Of a DNA stretch of 64,000 nucleotides, positions 48,988-56,955 are shown piece by piece. The position numbers were made by a program, and so were the translations under genes. The DNA is from Sporosarcina koreensis (lineage in GTDB: Bacteria; Bacillota; Bacilli; Bacillales_A; Planococcaceae), in assembly GCF_000826145.2 (NCBI RefSeq), contig NZ_LN651336.1, forward strand, positions 291,501 to 355,500. Direction: 5' to 3'. Within the stretch, counting starts at the first letter, position 1. The number at the start of each line of letters is the position of its first letter. The notes below the pieces were generated by a model, which saw only the letters and a program-made list of their open reading frames with translations, was not told the origin of the DNA and searched no databases.

Positions 48988-51258
48988 TTATGCCTCCACA
49001 GCTTCCCGCAGCCATCTTGCCGTGGCTGTGTCCGCTTTCAGCATGTCGGCCGGAGTTCCTTCAAACATTACGGAGCCGCCTTGTTTGCCGCCGCCGGGAC
49101 CCATCTCGATGATCCAGTCGCTCGCTGCGAGCAGGTCCAGATTGTGTTCGATGATGATGACCGTGTTCCCCCGCTCCACAAGCTTCTGAAAGACGTCGAG
49201 CAGTTTCTCCCGGTCGTCTGCGTGCAATCCGGACGAAGGTTCATCCAGCAAATAGATCTGGCCTTCCTTCTGCAGCTGGCTCGCGAGCTTGAGCCGCTGG
49301 ATCTCCCCGCCGCTCAGGGAACTGGTCGTCTGGCCGAGCGTCAGGTAGCCGAGTCCGACATCTCGGAGCGTCTTCACCCGGTTCAGGATCTTCGGCTGCG
49401 TGAAATAGTCACCGGCTTCGTCGATTGTCAAAGCCAGGATTTCGATGATGTTTTTCCCTTCATACCGGTAGGACAGCGCTTCGTCCGAGTATCTAGTGCC
49501 GCCGCACGCTTCACAAGGAATCGTCACTGGATCCGCAAACGCCACTTCCGGCGTCAGCACACCCTTCCCTTTGCAGACGGGACAGGCGCCGAGTGAGTTG
49601 AAGCTGAACAGTCCCGCCGGCTGCCCCGTCGCTTTTGCGAATGTGTGGCGAATGTCTTCCATAATGCCCATGTACGTCGCCATCGTGGAACGGCTGGAGG
49701 TTCCGATCCCGCCTTGCCCCACGGTGATCGATTCGGGATAACGGCTTTTGAAGGCGTCGAGTATCAAGGAACTTTTCCCCGAACCGGAGACTCCGCAGAC
49801 CGAGACAAAGACGCCTTTTGGAATCCGGATGTCCACGTTCCGCAGATTGTTGGTCGACGCTCCCTGGATGGAATAGCTGCCCGTCCGCTCCCTCGGGTGT
49901 CCGTTGACCCTCAGTTTGTGCTGCAGTGCGAGTGCGGTCGGGGACTCCGTCATGCCTGCGAGAGGACCTGCGTAGATCACTTCCCCGCCATTCGCGCCGG
50001 CACCCGGCCCCAGCTCGATGATTTCATCCGCCATCTGGATGACAGCCAGGTTGTGTTCGATGACGATGACGGTATTATGCTGCTGTTTGATGCGCTGCAG
50101 CATGTGGATCAGCAGCTCCCCTTCACTCGGATGGAGTCCCGCGCTCGGTTCATCGAAGATATACGTCATATTGTTCAGGCTGCTGCCAAGATGGCGGGCA
50201 ATCTTCACCCGCTGGCCTTCCCCGCCAGACAGCGTAGCCATTTTCCGGGAAAGGCTCAGATAGCCCAAGCCCATGTCGATCAGCTGTGTCACGTACGGAA
50301 TTGCCTGCCGAGCGATCGATTTCCCCATCGGCTCCTGGATGGCCTCGAGTTCCCGGAGGAGTTCCGGCAGCTCGAGCTGGTCGTAGTCCGCGATGTTCAG
50401 GCCGTTGATTTTACTGGCCAGCACTTCCGGATTAAGGCCGGATCCCTGACACGTCTTGCACGGAGCCTGGGTCGTCATCGCGAGGACATCCTCTTCGGTC
50501 AGCGTTTTCAGCTTGGAGATATCCCGGTTGATGTACACCCGTGTGAAGCGCGGCAGCAGGCCGTCCCAATCGGCTTTGTGCGGGCCGTCCTTCGTATGGA
50601 ACGGCGCATTGACCCGTTCCCCTTCCGGCGGACCGTAGAGGAACAGTTCAAGCGTCTCCTCCGGATAGTCCTTCAGCGGCAGATCGGGGTCGAACAGTCC
50701 GCATGTCATCATCCAGTGGCCCTGCCAGCCGGTCGGCGACAAGGGCTTGAACTGCACCGCACGCTCCCGCAGCGATTTAGTGAAATCGACAAGCTTGTTC
50801 ACGTCCGGTGCAACCACTTGGCCGAACCCTTTGCACTCCGGGCATCTGCCGAACGAGCTCTGGCTCGAGAAGTCCGTCGCGGACCCGATCGCCGGCTGGC
50901 CGATCCGCGAAAACAGCAGCCGGATCAGCGGATGGATATCCATGTACGTCCCGACCGTCGACCGGGTGCTGCTGCCGATCGGCTTCTGCTCCACGACGAC
51001 GACCGGGCTCAAATTCTGCATCAGATCCGCCTGCGGCCGCTCGTACCGCGGCATCTGGTTCCGGACATAGAGCGGGTAGTTCATCGTCATCTGCCGCCGG
51101 CTTTCCGTCGCCAGTGTATCGAACACGACCGAGCTCTTGCCGGAACCGGACAGTCCTGTGAACACGACGATCTTCTCTTTCGGTATCGTCAGGTCGATGT
51201 TTTTCAGGTTGTTTTCTTTGAGCCCTTTGAGGATGATTTCGTCTTTGGCATTTGCCAT
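48988..51258 (-). CDS. UvrA-like ABC ATPase, short form
   Basis: 756 residues, about 190 shorter than DNA-repair UvrA. Two ABC modules: Walker A GLSGSGKSS (about 34-42) and GVSGSGKSS, signature LSGGE in both (TLSGGEGQRVKIARHLG, SSLSGGEIQRLKLASQLQ), Walker B YIFDEPSAGLHP and YLLDEPSSGLHA. Zinc modules CPECKGFG, CKTCQGSG, CPVCKGKG and CEACGGTR are present, but the UvrB-binding insertion is missing, as in DrrC-like or class III UvrA proteins of drug resistance or unknown function. A standard uvrA presumably lies elsewhere. Confidence 0.9.
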   Translation of the reverse strand: MANAKDEIILKGLKENNLKNIDLTIPKEKIVVFTGLSGSGKSSVVFDTLATESRRQMTMNYPLYVRNQMPRYERPQADLMQNLSPVVVVEQKPIGSSTRSTVGTYMDIHPLIRLLFSRIGQPAIGSATDFSSQSSFGRCPECKGFGQVVAPDVNKLVDFTKSLRERAVQFKPLSPTGWQGHWMMTCGLFDPDLPLKDYPEETLELFLYGPPEGERVNAPFHTKDGPHKADWDGLLPRFTRVYINRDISKLKTLTEEDVLAMTTQAPCKTCQGSGLNPEVLASKINGLNIADYDQLELPELLRELEAIQEPMGKSIARQAIPYVTQLIDMGLGYLSLSRKMATLSGGEGQRVKIARHLGSSLNNMTYIFDEPSAGLHPSEGELLIHMLQRIKQQHNTVIVIEHNLAVIQMADEIIELGPGAGANGGEVIYAGPLAGMTESPTALALQHKLRVNGHPRERTGSYSIQGASTNNLRNVDIRIPKGVFVSVCGVSGSGKSSLILDAFKSRYPESITVGQGGIGTSSRSTMATYMGIMEDIRHTFAKATGQPAGLFSFNSLGACPVCKGKGVLTPEVAFADPVTIPCEACGGTRYSDEALSYRYEGKNIIEILALTIDEAGDYFTQPKILNRVKTLRDVGLGYLTLGQTTSSLSGGEIQRLKLASQLQKEGQIYLLDEPSSGLHADDREKLLDVFQKLVERGNTVIIIEHNLDLLAASDWIIEMGPGGGKQGGSVMFEGTPADMLKADTATARWLREAVEA

Positions 51259-51400
51259 GGATTGATCCCGTTCCCTTCATGTTTAATCATTCGTTTCTGT
51301 ATACCCTACCATATCGGTTTCATGACTTGAGCGGATGGTGCTTAATGGGGCAGACCAGACGGTAGAAATCGAGCATATTTCTGTTTCATAAATTGAAACT

Positions 51401-51431
51401 AAAAATCCTCCAGGCTGATTCGCCTGGAGGA
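51401..51431 (-). terminator. Terminator of rlmCD
   Basis: Minus strand: TCCTCCAGGC, loop GAATCA, GCCTGGAGGA then TTTTTAG. Confidence 0.88.
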
Positions 51432-51484
51432 CTGCATATACATCTTACGACTTAAACGAATCTCATCACCCTGCTGACGACGAT

Positions 51485-52849
51485 TTACCGCAGCTCGATC
51501 CGGGCCACGCACTCGACATGTGTACTATGTGGGAACATATCCACCGGCTGGACTTCCTTCGTTTGATAGCCGCCGTCTTCCAGGATGCGGAGGTCGCGGG
51601 CGAGTGTAGCCGGATTGCAGGAGACATAGACGATGCGGGCCGGTTTGTGGGTGAGGATCGTTTCCAGCAGTTTTTCGTCGCAGCCTTTGCGCGGCGGGTC
51701 GACGACGAGGACGTCGAATGTCTTGCCTTCGCTGTACCATTTCGGAATGACGTCTTCCGATGCGCCTGTTTCAAAATGGGCGTTGTCGATGCCGTTCAGG
51801 ACGGCGTTCCGTTTTGCGTCTTCGATCGCCTGCGGGACGATTTCGACGCCGTATACCTCTTTCGCCTGCTTGGCGAGGAACAGCGAAATCGTGCCGATGC
51901 CGCAGTAGGCGTCGATGACGGTTTCCTGTCCGGTGAGCTGGGCATATTCGAGTGCCTTGCTGTACAGCGTCTCCGTCTGAACGGGGTTCACCTGGTAGAA
52001 CGACCGGGCCGAAATTTCAAAGTCGACGTCGCCGATCGTGTCGATGATGACGTCCTTGCCGTAGAGGCAGAGGGTTTGATCGCCGAAGATGACGTTGGTC
52101 TTCTGGGTGTTGACGTTCTGCATGATGGACGTGACGTCCGGCACGGTGCGTTTGATGGCGTCGATGACTTGCGCCGCTTCCGGGAATTTGCGGCGGGCGG
52201 TGACGAGGACGACCATGAGCTCGCCGGTCGCGCGTGCTTTCCGGACGACGAGGTGGCGCAGGAAGCCTTTGTGCGTGCGTTCGTCGTAGGTGTCGATACC
52301 GAGTATCTGCAGCTCGCGCTTCAGCATGGCCATGAGGTCGTCGGCTTCGGTGCTCTGGATGATACAGACGTCGGTGTCGACAATGTGATGCGTTTTTGAG
52401 CGGTAGAAGCCGGAGACGATCCGGTCCTCGCGCTCTCCGAACGGGATCTGGGATTTGTTGCGGTAACGCCATGGGTCGTCCATGCCGAGCGTCGGATGCA
52501 CAGGGACGTCCGGGAGCTTGGCGATGCGGTCCATGACGTCCCGGACGGTTTTCTGTTTCTGTCTGAGCTGTGCGTCATACGTCAGGTGCTGGATCTGGCA
52601 GCCGCCGCATTCCGGATACACATGGCACGGGCCCGTGATGCGGTCGGGGGACGGCGTGAGGATGTTGAGCAGCTTGGCGAAGCCGTAGTTCTTCAGTGTC
52701 TTGCCGACTTTCACTTCGACTTCCTCGCCAGGCAGCGCGCCGGGGATGAAAAGCGGATAGCCCTGCACTTTGCCGACGCCGGAGCCGTCGTGCGTGAGGT
52801 CTTCTATTTGGACGACGAGTCTGTCGTTTTGGTGGACTGCATAGGTCAT
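51485..52849 (-). CDS. rlmCD: 23S rRNA (uracil-C5) methyltransferase RlmCD
   Basis: 454 residues. TRAM RNA-binding domain 5-65, Fe-S cluster Cys in CHVYPECGGCQI near 78-89 plus a fourth Cys near 165, SAM-binding domain with DAYCGIGTISLFLA, and the catalytic loop YVSCNPATLARDL near 410. Gram-positive RlmCD methylates U747 and U1939 in 23S rRNA. ATG 52849 with GAGGCACCGAACC. In Bacillales it lies next to dagK and gatCAB; here a cyd operon and a NUDIX gene are in between. Confidence 0.95.
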   Translation of the reverse strand: MTYAVHQNDRLVVQIEDLTHDGSGVGKVQGYPLFIPGALPGEEVEVKVGKTLKNYGFAKLLNILTPSPDRITGPCHVYPECGGCQIQHLTYDAQLRQKQKTVRDVMDRIAKLPDVPVHPTLGMDDPWRYRNKSQIPFGEREDRIVSGFYRSKTHHIVDTDVCIIQSTEADDLMAMLKRELQILGIDTYDERTHKGFLRHLVVRKARATGELMVVLVTARRKFPEAAQVIDAIKRTVPDVTSIMQNVNTQKTNVIFGDQTLCLYGKDVIIDTIGDVDFEISARSFYQVNPVQTETLYSKALEYAQLTGQETVIDAYCGIGTISLFLAKQAKEVYGVEIVPQAIEDAKRNAVLNGIDNAHFETGASEDVIPKWYSEGKTFDVLVVDPPRKGCDEKLLETILTHKPARIVYVSCNPATLARDLRILEDGGYQTKEVQPVDMFPHSTHVECVARIELR

Positions 52850-52931
52850 GGTTCGGTGCCTCCAGTTTGTGGTCTGACCTGTAGTTTATCATAGGTTGGC
52901 GGCGGGTGCTTGGGGGAATGGGCGGGTTGCG

Positions 52932-53342
52932 TGAATAGAGCGGTTCGTTGGCAGAATTGATCACTTGGCTGATGGTATTGATCGGTCCGGCAGTGCAATT
53001 GAGCGGTTGGCCGGTGGAATTGATCGGTTCGGCATTGGAATTGATCGGTTCGTCCCCGGAATGGAGCGCTCAGCGCTGCCACTCCCTCAACAGAAAATGC
53101 GGAGCGGCAGCGGAGCCGACCATTCAATCTTGGTTCTGATTGGTGGAAGGGCATTCAGCGCGGCAGAAGATTCGCATGCAACCAGATGGCCGGCCGCGGG
53201 AATGGAGCGGTTTGCCGGCGGAATTGAGCGCTCCGCTGTGTGAATTGATCGCTTAGCGGGAGGAATTGAGCGCTTCACCGTGGGTAATGATCGCTTAGCT
53301 GGGAGAATTGAGCGGTACGCCGCGGGAATGGAGCGGTCAGCC
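52932..53342. repeat. Two blocks of 21-bp period repeats
   Basis: Block 1 (52932-53078) and block 2 (53198-53342) each hold about seven units of 21 bases built on GAATTGAGCGGTT or GAATTGATCGCTT followed by a variable 8-base end (for example CGGCATTG, TAGCGGGA). The core is conserved, the rest is not, so units are old or under selection only at the core. The 120 bases between blocks look unique. This 545-base gap has no credible gene. Confidence 0.85.
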
Positions 53343-53364
53343 GCAAATTTTCGCTCCCCCCACC

Positions 53365-53390
53365 AAAAAGAGCTGCCCGCGGGCAGCTCT
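53365..53390 (-). terminator. Terminator of the cytochrome bd operon
   Basis: Minus strand: AGAGCTGCCCG-CGGGCAGCTCT, then TTTTTGG; four bases after the small ORF stop. Confidence 0.92.
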
Positions 53391-53394
53391 CCTC

Positions 53395-53514
53395 TCACTT
53401 CTTCTTTTTTTCATTCTTCAAAACCCATCCGTCCATCGGTGCCACGACGAACGCGGCGATGATCAGTCCGATGAGGACGATGAAAGGTGCATAGAATATG
53501 ATGAACTGTTCCAT
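53395..53514 (-). CDS. CydS-like small subunit of cytochrome bd oxidase, 39 aa
   Basis: MEQFIIFYAPFIVLIGLIIA starts a single transmembrane helix, followed by APMDGWVLKNEKKKK. ATG 53514 with ATAAGGAGACGATACT, 12 bases after the cydB stop and directly before the operon terminator. Geobacillus CydS (about 33 residues, also an xxFxIxYAPxV start) sits in the bd oxidase complex and blocks access to a heme. Position, size and the FYAP segment agree. Too small for most gene finders. Confidence 0.75.
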   Translation of the reverse strand: MEQFIIFYAPFIVLIGLIIAAFVVAPMDGWVLKNEKKKK

Positions 53515-53526
53515 AGTATCGTCTCC

Positions 53527-54552
53527 TTATGCATGGTAGTCGCCTTTGCCGCGGACATAATCCTTATCGAACAGGAACAGCCGCAGCACGAGATACAGCG
53601 CCGGAATGAGCAGGCACAGTCCGAGGATGAAGACGACGACGAGCGAGATGGCCATGGCCGGGTTCGTGAAGCTGTCGTAGATCGTCAAGTACGGATACAG
53701 CAAGTACGGGTAGTGCGATGCGCCGTAGCCGTAGAACGCGAAGGCGAACTGGCCGGCGAGCATCGCGAACGCCCAGCCGTACTGGCGCTTCGTGTAGAGC
53801 AGGAACACCGTGCCGGCGAACAGCAGTGCGGAAATCAGGAACATCGGCCAGAAGTTCTGGATGTTGCTGTAATGCTCCGGCTGATAACGCCGCAGCTCGA
53901 CAATGATGCCGCCTGCTGCGATGATGGTCGGCAGCGCCCACGTCAGTGCGTAGCGCCGCAGCAGCGCAGCGGCTTCCGTGTCTCGCGCCTTATTCGCATA
54001 CCATGTCAGGAACACGGCAGAAATGTAAAGCGTCGCGGACAGGCTGAGCACGACGATGGACCATGTCAGCGGGCTCGTGAACAGCTTCCAATAGTCGAGC
54101 ACCGGATTGTCGTCCACCAATTCGATGAAGCCGCCTTCCGAGATCGTCAGCACGATCGACAGCGACGCCGGGATCAGCAGTCCGGCGAGACCGTACATGA
54201 ACGAATAGCCTTTGTGCCCGCGTGCCCCGTACGTCTCGAACGCATAATACGAGCCGCGGATTGCGAGCAGGATCAGCCCGAAGCTGACCGGCACGAGCAG
54301 TGTCGTGCCGTAGTAGAACGCCGTTTTCGGGAAGAACCCGATGATGCCGACGAAGAAGAACACGAGGAAGACGTTCGTGATCTCCCAGACTGGCGACAGA
54401 TAGCGCTGGATGACCCGGGTGAGCACGCGCTCTTTCCCCGTGATCAGGCTGTAGGCATTGAAGAACCCTGCACCGAAATCGATGGCGCCGACCATGATGT
54501 AGCCGAACAGGAACGTCCATAAGACGCTGATTCCGAGTATCTCGAGGTTCAT
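53527..54552 (-). CDS. cydB: Cytochrome bd ubiquinol oxidase subunit II
   Basis: 341 residues, eight to nine transmembrane segments. N-terminus ILGISVLWTFLFGYIMVGAI and DFGAGFF are the family start. Holds no heme but forms the pseudo-symmetric half with CydA. The ATG overlaps the cydA stop by four bases. No cydCD genes are in the window. Confidence 0.95.
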   Translation of the reverse strand: MNLEILGISVLWTFLFGYIMVGAIDFGAGFFNAYSLITGKERVLTRVIQRYLSPVWEITNVFLVFFFVGIIGFFPKTAFYYGTTLLVPVSFGLILLAIRGSYYAFETYGARGHKGYSFMYGLAGLLIPASLSIVLTISEGGFIELVDDNPVLDYWKLFTSPLTWSIVVLSLSATLYISAVFLTWYANKARDTEAAALLRRYALTWALPTIIAAGGIIVELRRYQPEHYSNIQNFWPMFLISALLFAGTVFLLYTKRQYGWAFAMLAGQFAFAFYGYGASHYPYLLYPYLTIYDSFTNPAMAISLVVVFILGLCLLIPALYLVLRLFLFDKDYVRGKGDYHA

Positions 54553-55898
54553 CGCACATCACGTCCTCTCATCGCATGGCGGTCTTCCAGTTCCTTCTCG
54601 ACCGGGTTGCGGCGGAACATCCGGCGCAGCACGACGATACTGCCGACACCGAGCACGAGATACAGCCCGGCGAACAGCACGAGCATGAGGTCGACCTGAC
54701 CACTTGTTGTTGCCGCTTCGGACACTTTCATGATATCCCGCAGGATCCATGGCTGCCGTCCGACTTCTGCGAACCACCAGCCGAACTCGATGGCGAGTAC
54801 CGACAGCGGGCCGCCGAGCACGATCAGCCAGCGGAACCATTTACTTGAGACGAAGTTCCAGTTCCGCCACTTGCCGAGCAGGAACACGGCGGACAAGAGC
54901 GACAGCCACATGCCGATGAACACCATGAAGTTGAACAGATAGTGGATGTACAGCGGCGGCACTTCATCTTCCGGGAACTGATCGAGCCCGGTCACTTCCG
55001 CGAATGGGTTGTTCGCAGCGAGCACGGACAGGCCATACGGGATCTTCAGGGCGTACTTGACTTCATTGTCCTCGGTCAAGACCCCCATGAGGATGAGCTC
55101 CGCCTTATCGGTCGTCTCGAAATGCCATTCGGCGGCCGCGAGTTTCTCCGGCTGGTATTCCGCAAGATATTTCCCGGAGAAGTCGCCGATGATCGCAGCG
55201 CCGATCGAGAAGATGAAGCCGACTTTCAGCGTCAGCATGAGCGCTTTCTTGTGATAAATATGGTTCGACCCGCGCAAGAGCCGGAATGCTGCAATGGACG
55301 CCAGAAGGAACGCTGCGGTCATGAAGGCGGTCACGACGACGTGCGCCACTTTCGTCGGCATCGCCGGGTTGAACATCGCGAGCAGCGGGCTGATGTTGAC
55401 GAGCTCTCCGTTGACGATGTCAAAGCCGCGTGGTGCGTTCATGAACGCATTGACGATTGTGATGAAGACTGCCGAGAACGCAGCTCCGAGCGCTACCGGA
55501 ATGAGCAGCAGCAAGTGTTTCTTCTGGTTTTCGAAGCGGTCCCACGTATACAGGTAGATCCCGAGGAAGATCGCTTCGAAGAAAAATGCAAAGGTTTCCA
55601 TGAACAGCGGAAGTGCGATGACATTCCCGGCTAGTTCCATGAAATTCGGCCATAATAAGGACAGCTGCAGGCCGATTGCCGTCCCGGTCACGACGCCGAC
55701 CGCCACGGTGATGACGAATCCGCGAGCCCACCGTCTGGCGAGCAGGATGTAATGTTCGTCGTTCTTCTTGATGCCCACCCATTGGGCGATCATGATCATG
55801 AGCGGCACCCCGACACCGATGGTCGCATAGATGATATGGAATGACAGCGTCAATTCGGTGAGGACCCGCGAGAAAAATACGGCTTCTTCATTTCCCAT
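54549..55898 (-). CDS. cydA: Cytochrome bd ubiquinol oxidase subunit I
   Basis: 449 residues, about nine transmembrane segments. Heme ligands: His in TLSFHIIYA (about 20), His near 185 in MPTKVAHVVVTAF, and a Met in the later membrane region; conserved GRQPW is present in EVGRQPWILRDIM, and the Q-loop is short as in Bacillus/Geobacillus enzymes. Reduces oxygen with quinol, a high-affinity terminal oxidase. RBS AAGGAGGCAACTTGG. Second gene of a run: small ORF, cydA, cydB, cydS-like. Confidence 0.97.
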   Translation of the reverse strand: MGNEEAVFFSRVLTELTLSFHIIYATIGVGVPLMIMIAQWVGIKKNDEHYILLARRWARGFVITVAVGVVTGTAIGLQLSLLWPNFMELAGNVIALPLFMETFAFFFEAIFLGIYLYTWDRFENQKKHLLLLIPVALGAAFSAVFITIVNAFMNAPRGFDIVNGELVNISPLLAMFNPAMPTKVAHVVVTAFMTAAFLLASIAAFRLLRGSNHIYHKKALMLTLKVGFIFSIGAAIIGDFSGKYLAEYQPEKLAAAEWHFETTDKAELILMGVLTEDNEVKYALKIPYGLSVLAANNPFAEVTGLDQFPEDEVPPLYIHYLFNFMVFIGMWLSLLSAVFLLGKWRNWNFVSSKWFRWLIVLGGPLSVLAIEFGWWFAEVGRQPWILRDIMKVSEAATTSGQVDLMLVLFAGLYLVLGVGSIVVLRRMFRRNPVEKELEDRHAMRGRDVR

Positions 55899-55937
55899 CC
55901 AAGTTGCCTCCTTGTAGTGAATAAATCGTACGATGTG

Positions 55938-56030
55938 TCAGCTGAACAATCTGCCGAGAATGGACAGAAGCATGATTCCCGCGACACCAAACGCCAGCCA
56001 CATGAGGACTTTTTCTTGTTTCTTGTACAT
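55938..56030 (-). CDS. Small membrane ORF (30 aa) upstream of cydA
   Basis: MYKKQEKVLMWLAFGVAGIM starts it and it ends LLSILGRLFS: one transmembrane helix after a basic N-terminus. ATG 56030 behind AAAGGATGTGTCCCG; the stop is 39 bases before cydA. It is the first reading frame of the cyd transcript and could be a leader peptide or a second tiny subunit. Unnamed as far as I can tell. Confidence 0.55.
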   Translation of the reverse strand: MYKKQEKVLMWLAFGVAGIMLLSILGRLFS

Positions 56031-56078
56031 CGGGACACATCCTTTCGTTCTCCTGTTACCCTTATTCTACTTGTTTCT

Positions 56079-56096
56079 ATTAGGGTTTTCCCTAAT
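56079..56096 (-). promoter_or_regulatory. 18-bp palindrome upstream of the cyd operon
   Basis: ATTAGGG-AAAA-CCCTAAT on the minus strand, perfect 7-base arms, about 50 bases before the small ORF ATG. A likely operator; it does not match the Rex site TTGTGAA..TTCACAA. Confidence 0.55.
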
Positions 56097-56164
56097 CAGG
56101 ATTGAAATATGCAGGTTTGGGTATAGAGATGTGACAGATGTGTAACGGGGGTTCAAATAAATAC

Positions 56165-56193
56165 TTGAATTATTCTAAATTAAGTGGTATAAT
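56165..56193 (+). promoter_or_regulatory. SigA-type promoter of the NUDIX gene
   Basis: TTGAAT, 17-base spacer, TATAAT preceded by TGG (extended -10). It is 26 bases before the ATG at 56219. Confidence 0.75.
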
Positions 56194-56218
56194 TGATCAA
56201 TTAAGCGAGGTGAACACA

Positions 56219-56650
56219 ATGAAATTAAAACGGAAAGTACTTGCCTATATTACGCGGGGCGAAGAAGAGGACCGGGACCTTCTTGTGTTCGAACACAGGG
56301 ACCACCCGGAAGCGGGGCTTCAAGTTCCCGGCGGGACGATCGAGCGGGATGAACTGCTGATCGACGCGCTGTACCGGGAAATCGAGGAAGAATCGGGCAT
56401 CCGCCGTGACGAGCTGATGCTGTGCGGCAAGCTGCACAAGACAAACTTCTTCCCAAAGGACAAAGACGAAGTACTGGAACGGAACGTCTTCCATTTCGAC
56501 TATCTTGGAGATCATGATGGCGAGTGGGATTACCAAGTGCAGGGCGATGGGAAAGATGAAGGACTCATCTTCCACTTCAAATGGCTCCCTGTCGAGGAAC
56601 TGCCGAAACTTGCAGCGAAGCAGGATGCTGCCTTGGAGTTCATCGAATAA
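56219..56650 (+). CDS. NUDIX hydrolase
   Basis: 143 residues from ATG 56219 with AAGCGAGGTGAACACA. Nudix box GGTIERDELLIDALYREIEE followed by ESG fits GX5EX7REUXEEXGU at about 39-61. The N-terminus KRKVLAYITRGEEEDRDLLV and LQVPGGT place it in the general MutT-like group without a specific substrate motif. Own promoter; divergent from the cyd operon. Confidence 0.9.
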   Translation: MKLKRKVLAYITRGEEEDRDLLVFEHRDHPEAGLQVPGGTIERDELLIDALYREIEEESGIRRDELMLCGKLHKTNFFPKDKDEVLERNVFHFDYLGDHDGEWDYQVQGDGKDEGLIFHFKWLPVEELPKLAAKQDAALEFIE

Positions 56651-56730
56651 CAGAACGCGGAAAGCAGCGGGCAGATGCCTGCTGCTTTTTTGTGTGGGGG
56701 GATGGTGTGCCGGTTCGCTTCCTGAGTTCG

Positions 56731-56880
56731 TGAAGCGATCCATTCCTGCAGCTAAGTGATCTATTCTACCGGCGGACCGCTCTATACTTCTGCTAACCGC
56801 TCCATTCGAACGCTTAACCGCTCCATTCCGCCGTCTGACCGCTCTATTCGAACATTTAACCGCTCTATTCACCCGCCCGC
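56731..56880. repeat. 21-bp period repeat array, inverted relative to 53 kb arrays
   Basis: About seven units such as TAACCGCTCCATTCGAACGC and TGACCGCTCTATTCGAACAT; read in reverse they give GAATGGAGCGGTTA, the same core as the arrays at 52932-53342. They fill the gap after the NUDIX gene; no gene is present. Confidence 0.8.
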
Positions 56881-56916
56881 TTGAGTGCTCTGCCGCCCGC
56901 GCCATCTTCTTCAAAC

Positions 56917-56942
56917 AAAAAAACTCCGCCAAGGCGGAGTTT
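56917..56942 (-). terminator. Terminator of dagK
   Basis: Minus strand: AAACTCCGCC, TT, GGCGGAGTTT then TTTTGTTTG; 14 bases after the dagK stop. Confidence 0.9.
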
Positions 56943-56955
56943 CCGGGTACAGCTA

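Noticed and set aside
49645-51330. Long plus-strand open frame opposite the UvrA-like gene
   Set aside because: Arg/His/Gln-rich shadow; the minus strand has full ABC motifs.
52965-53243. Coding repeat (GMERFAGGIER-type peptides) in the 21-bp arrays
   Set aside because: The 21-base period keeps a frame open, but there is no ribosome site and the blocks are interrupted by unrelated sequence.
53308-54522. Plus-strand open frame opposite cydB
   Set aside because: Composition is that of an antisense frame and it covers cydB and the cydS-like ORF.
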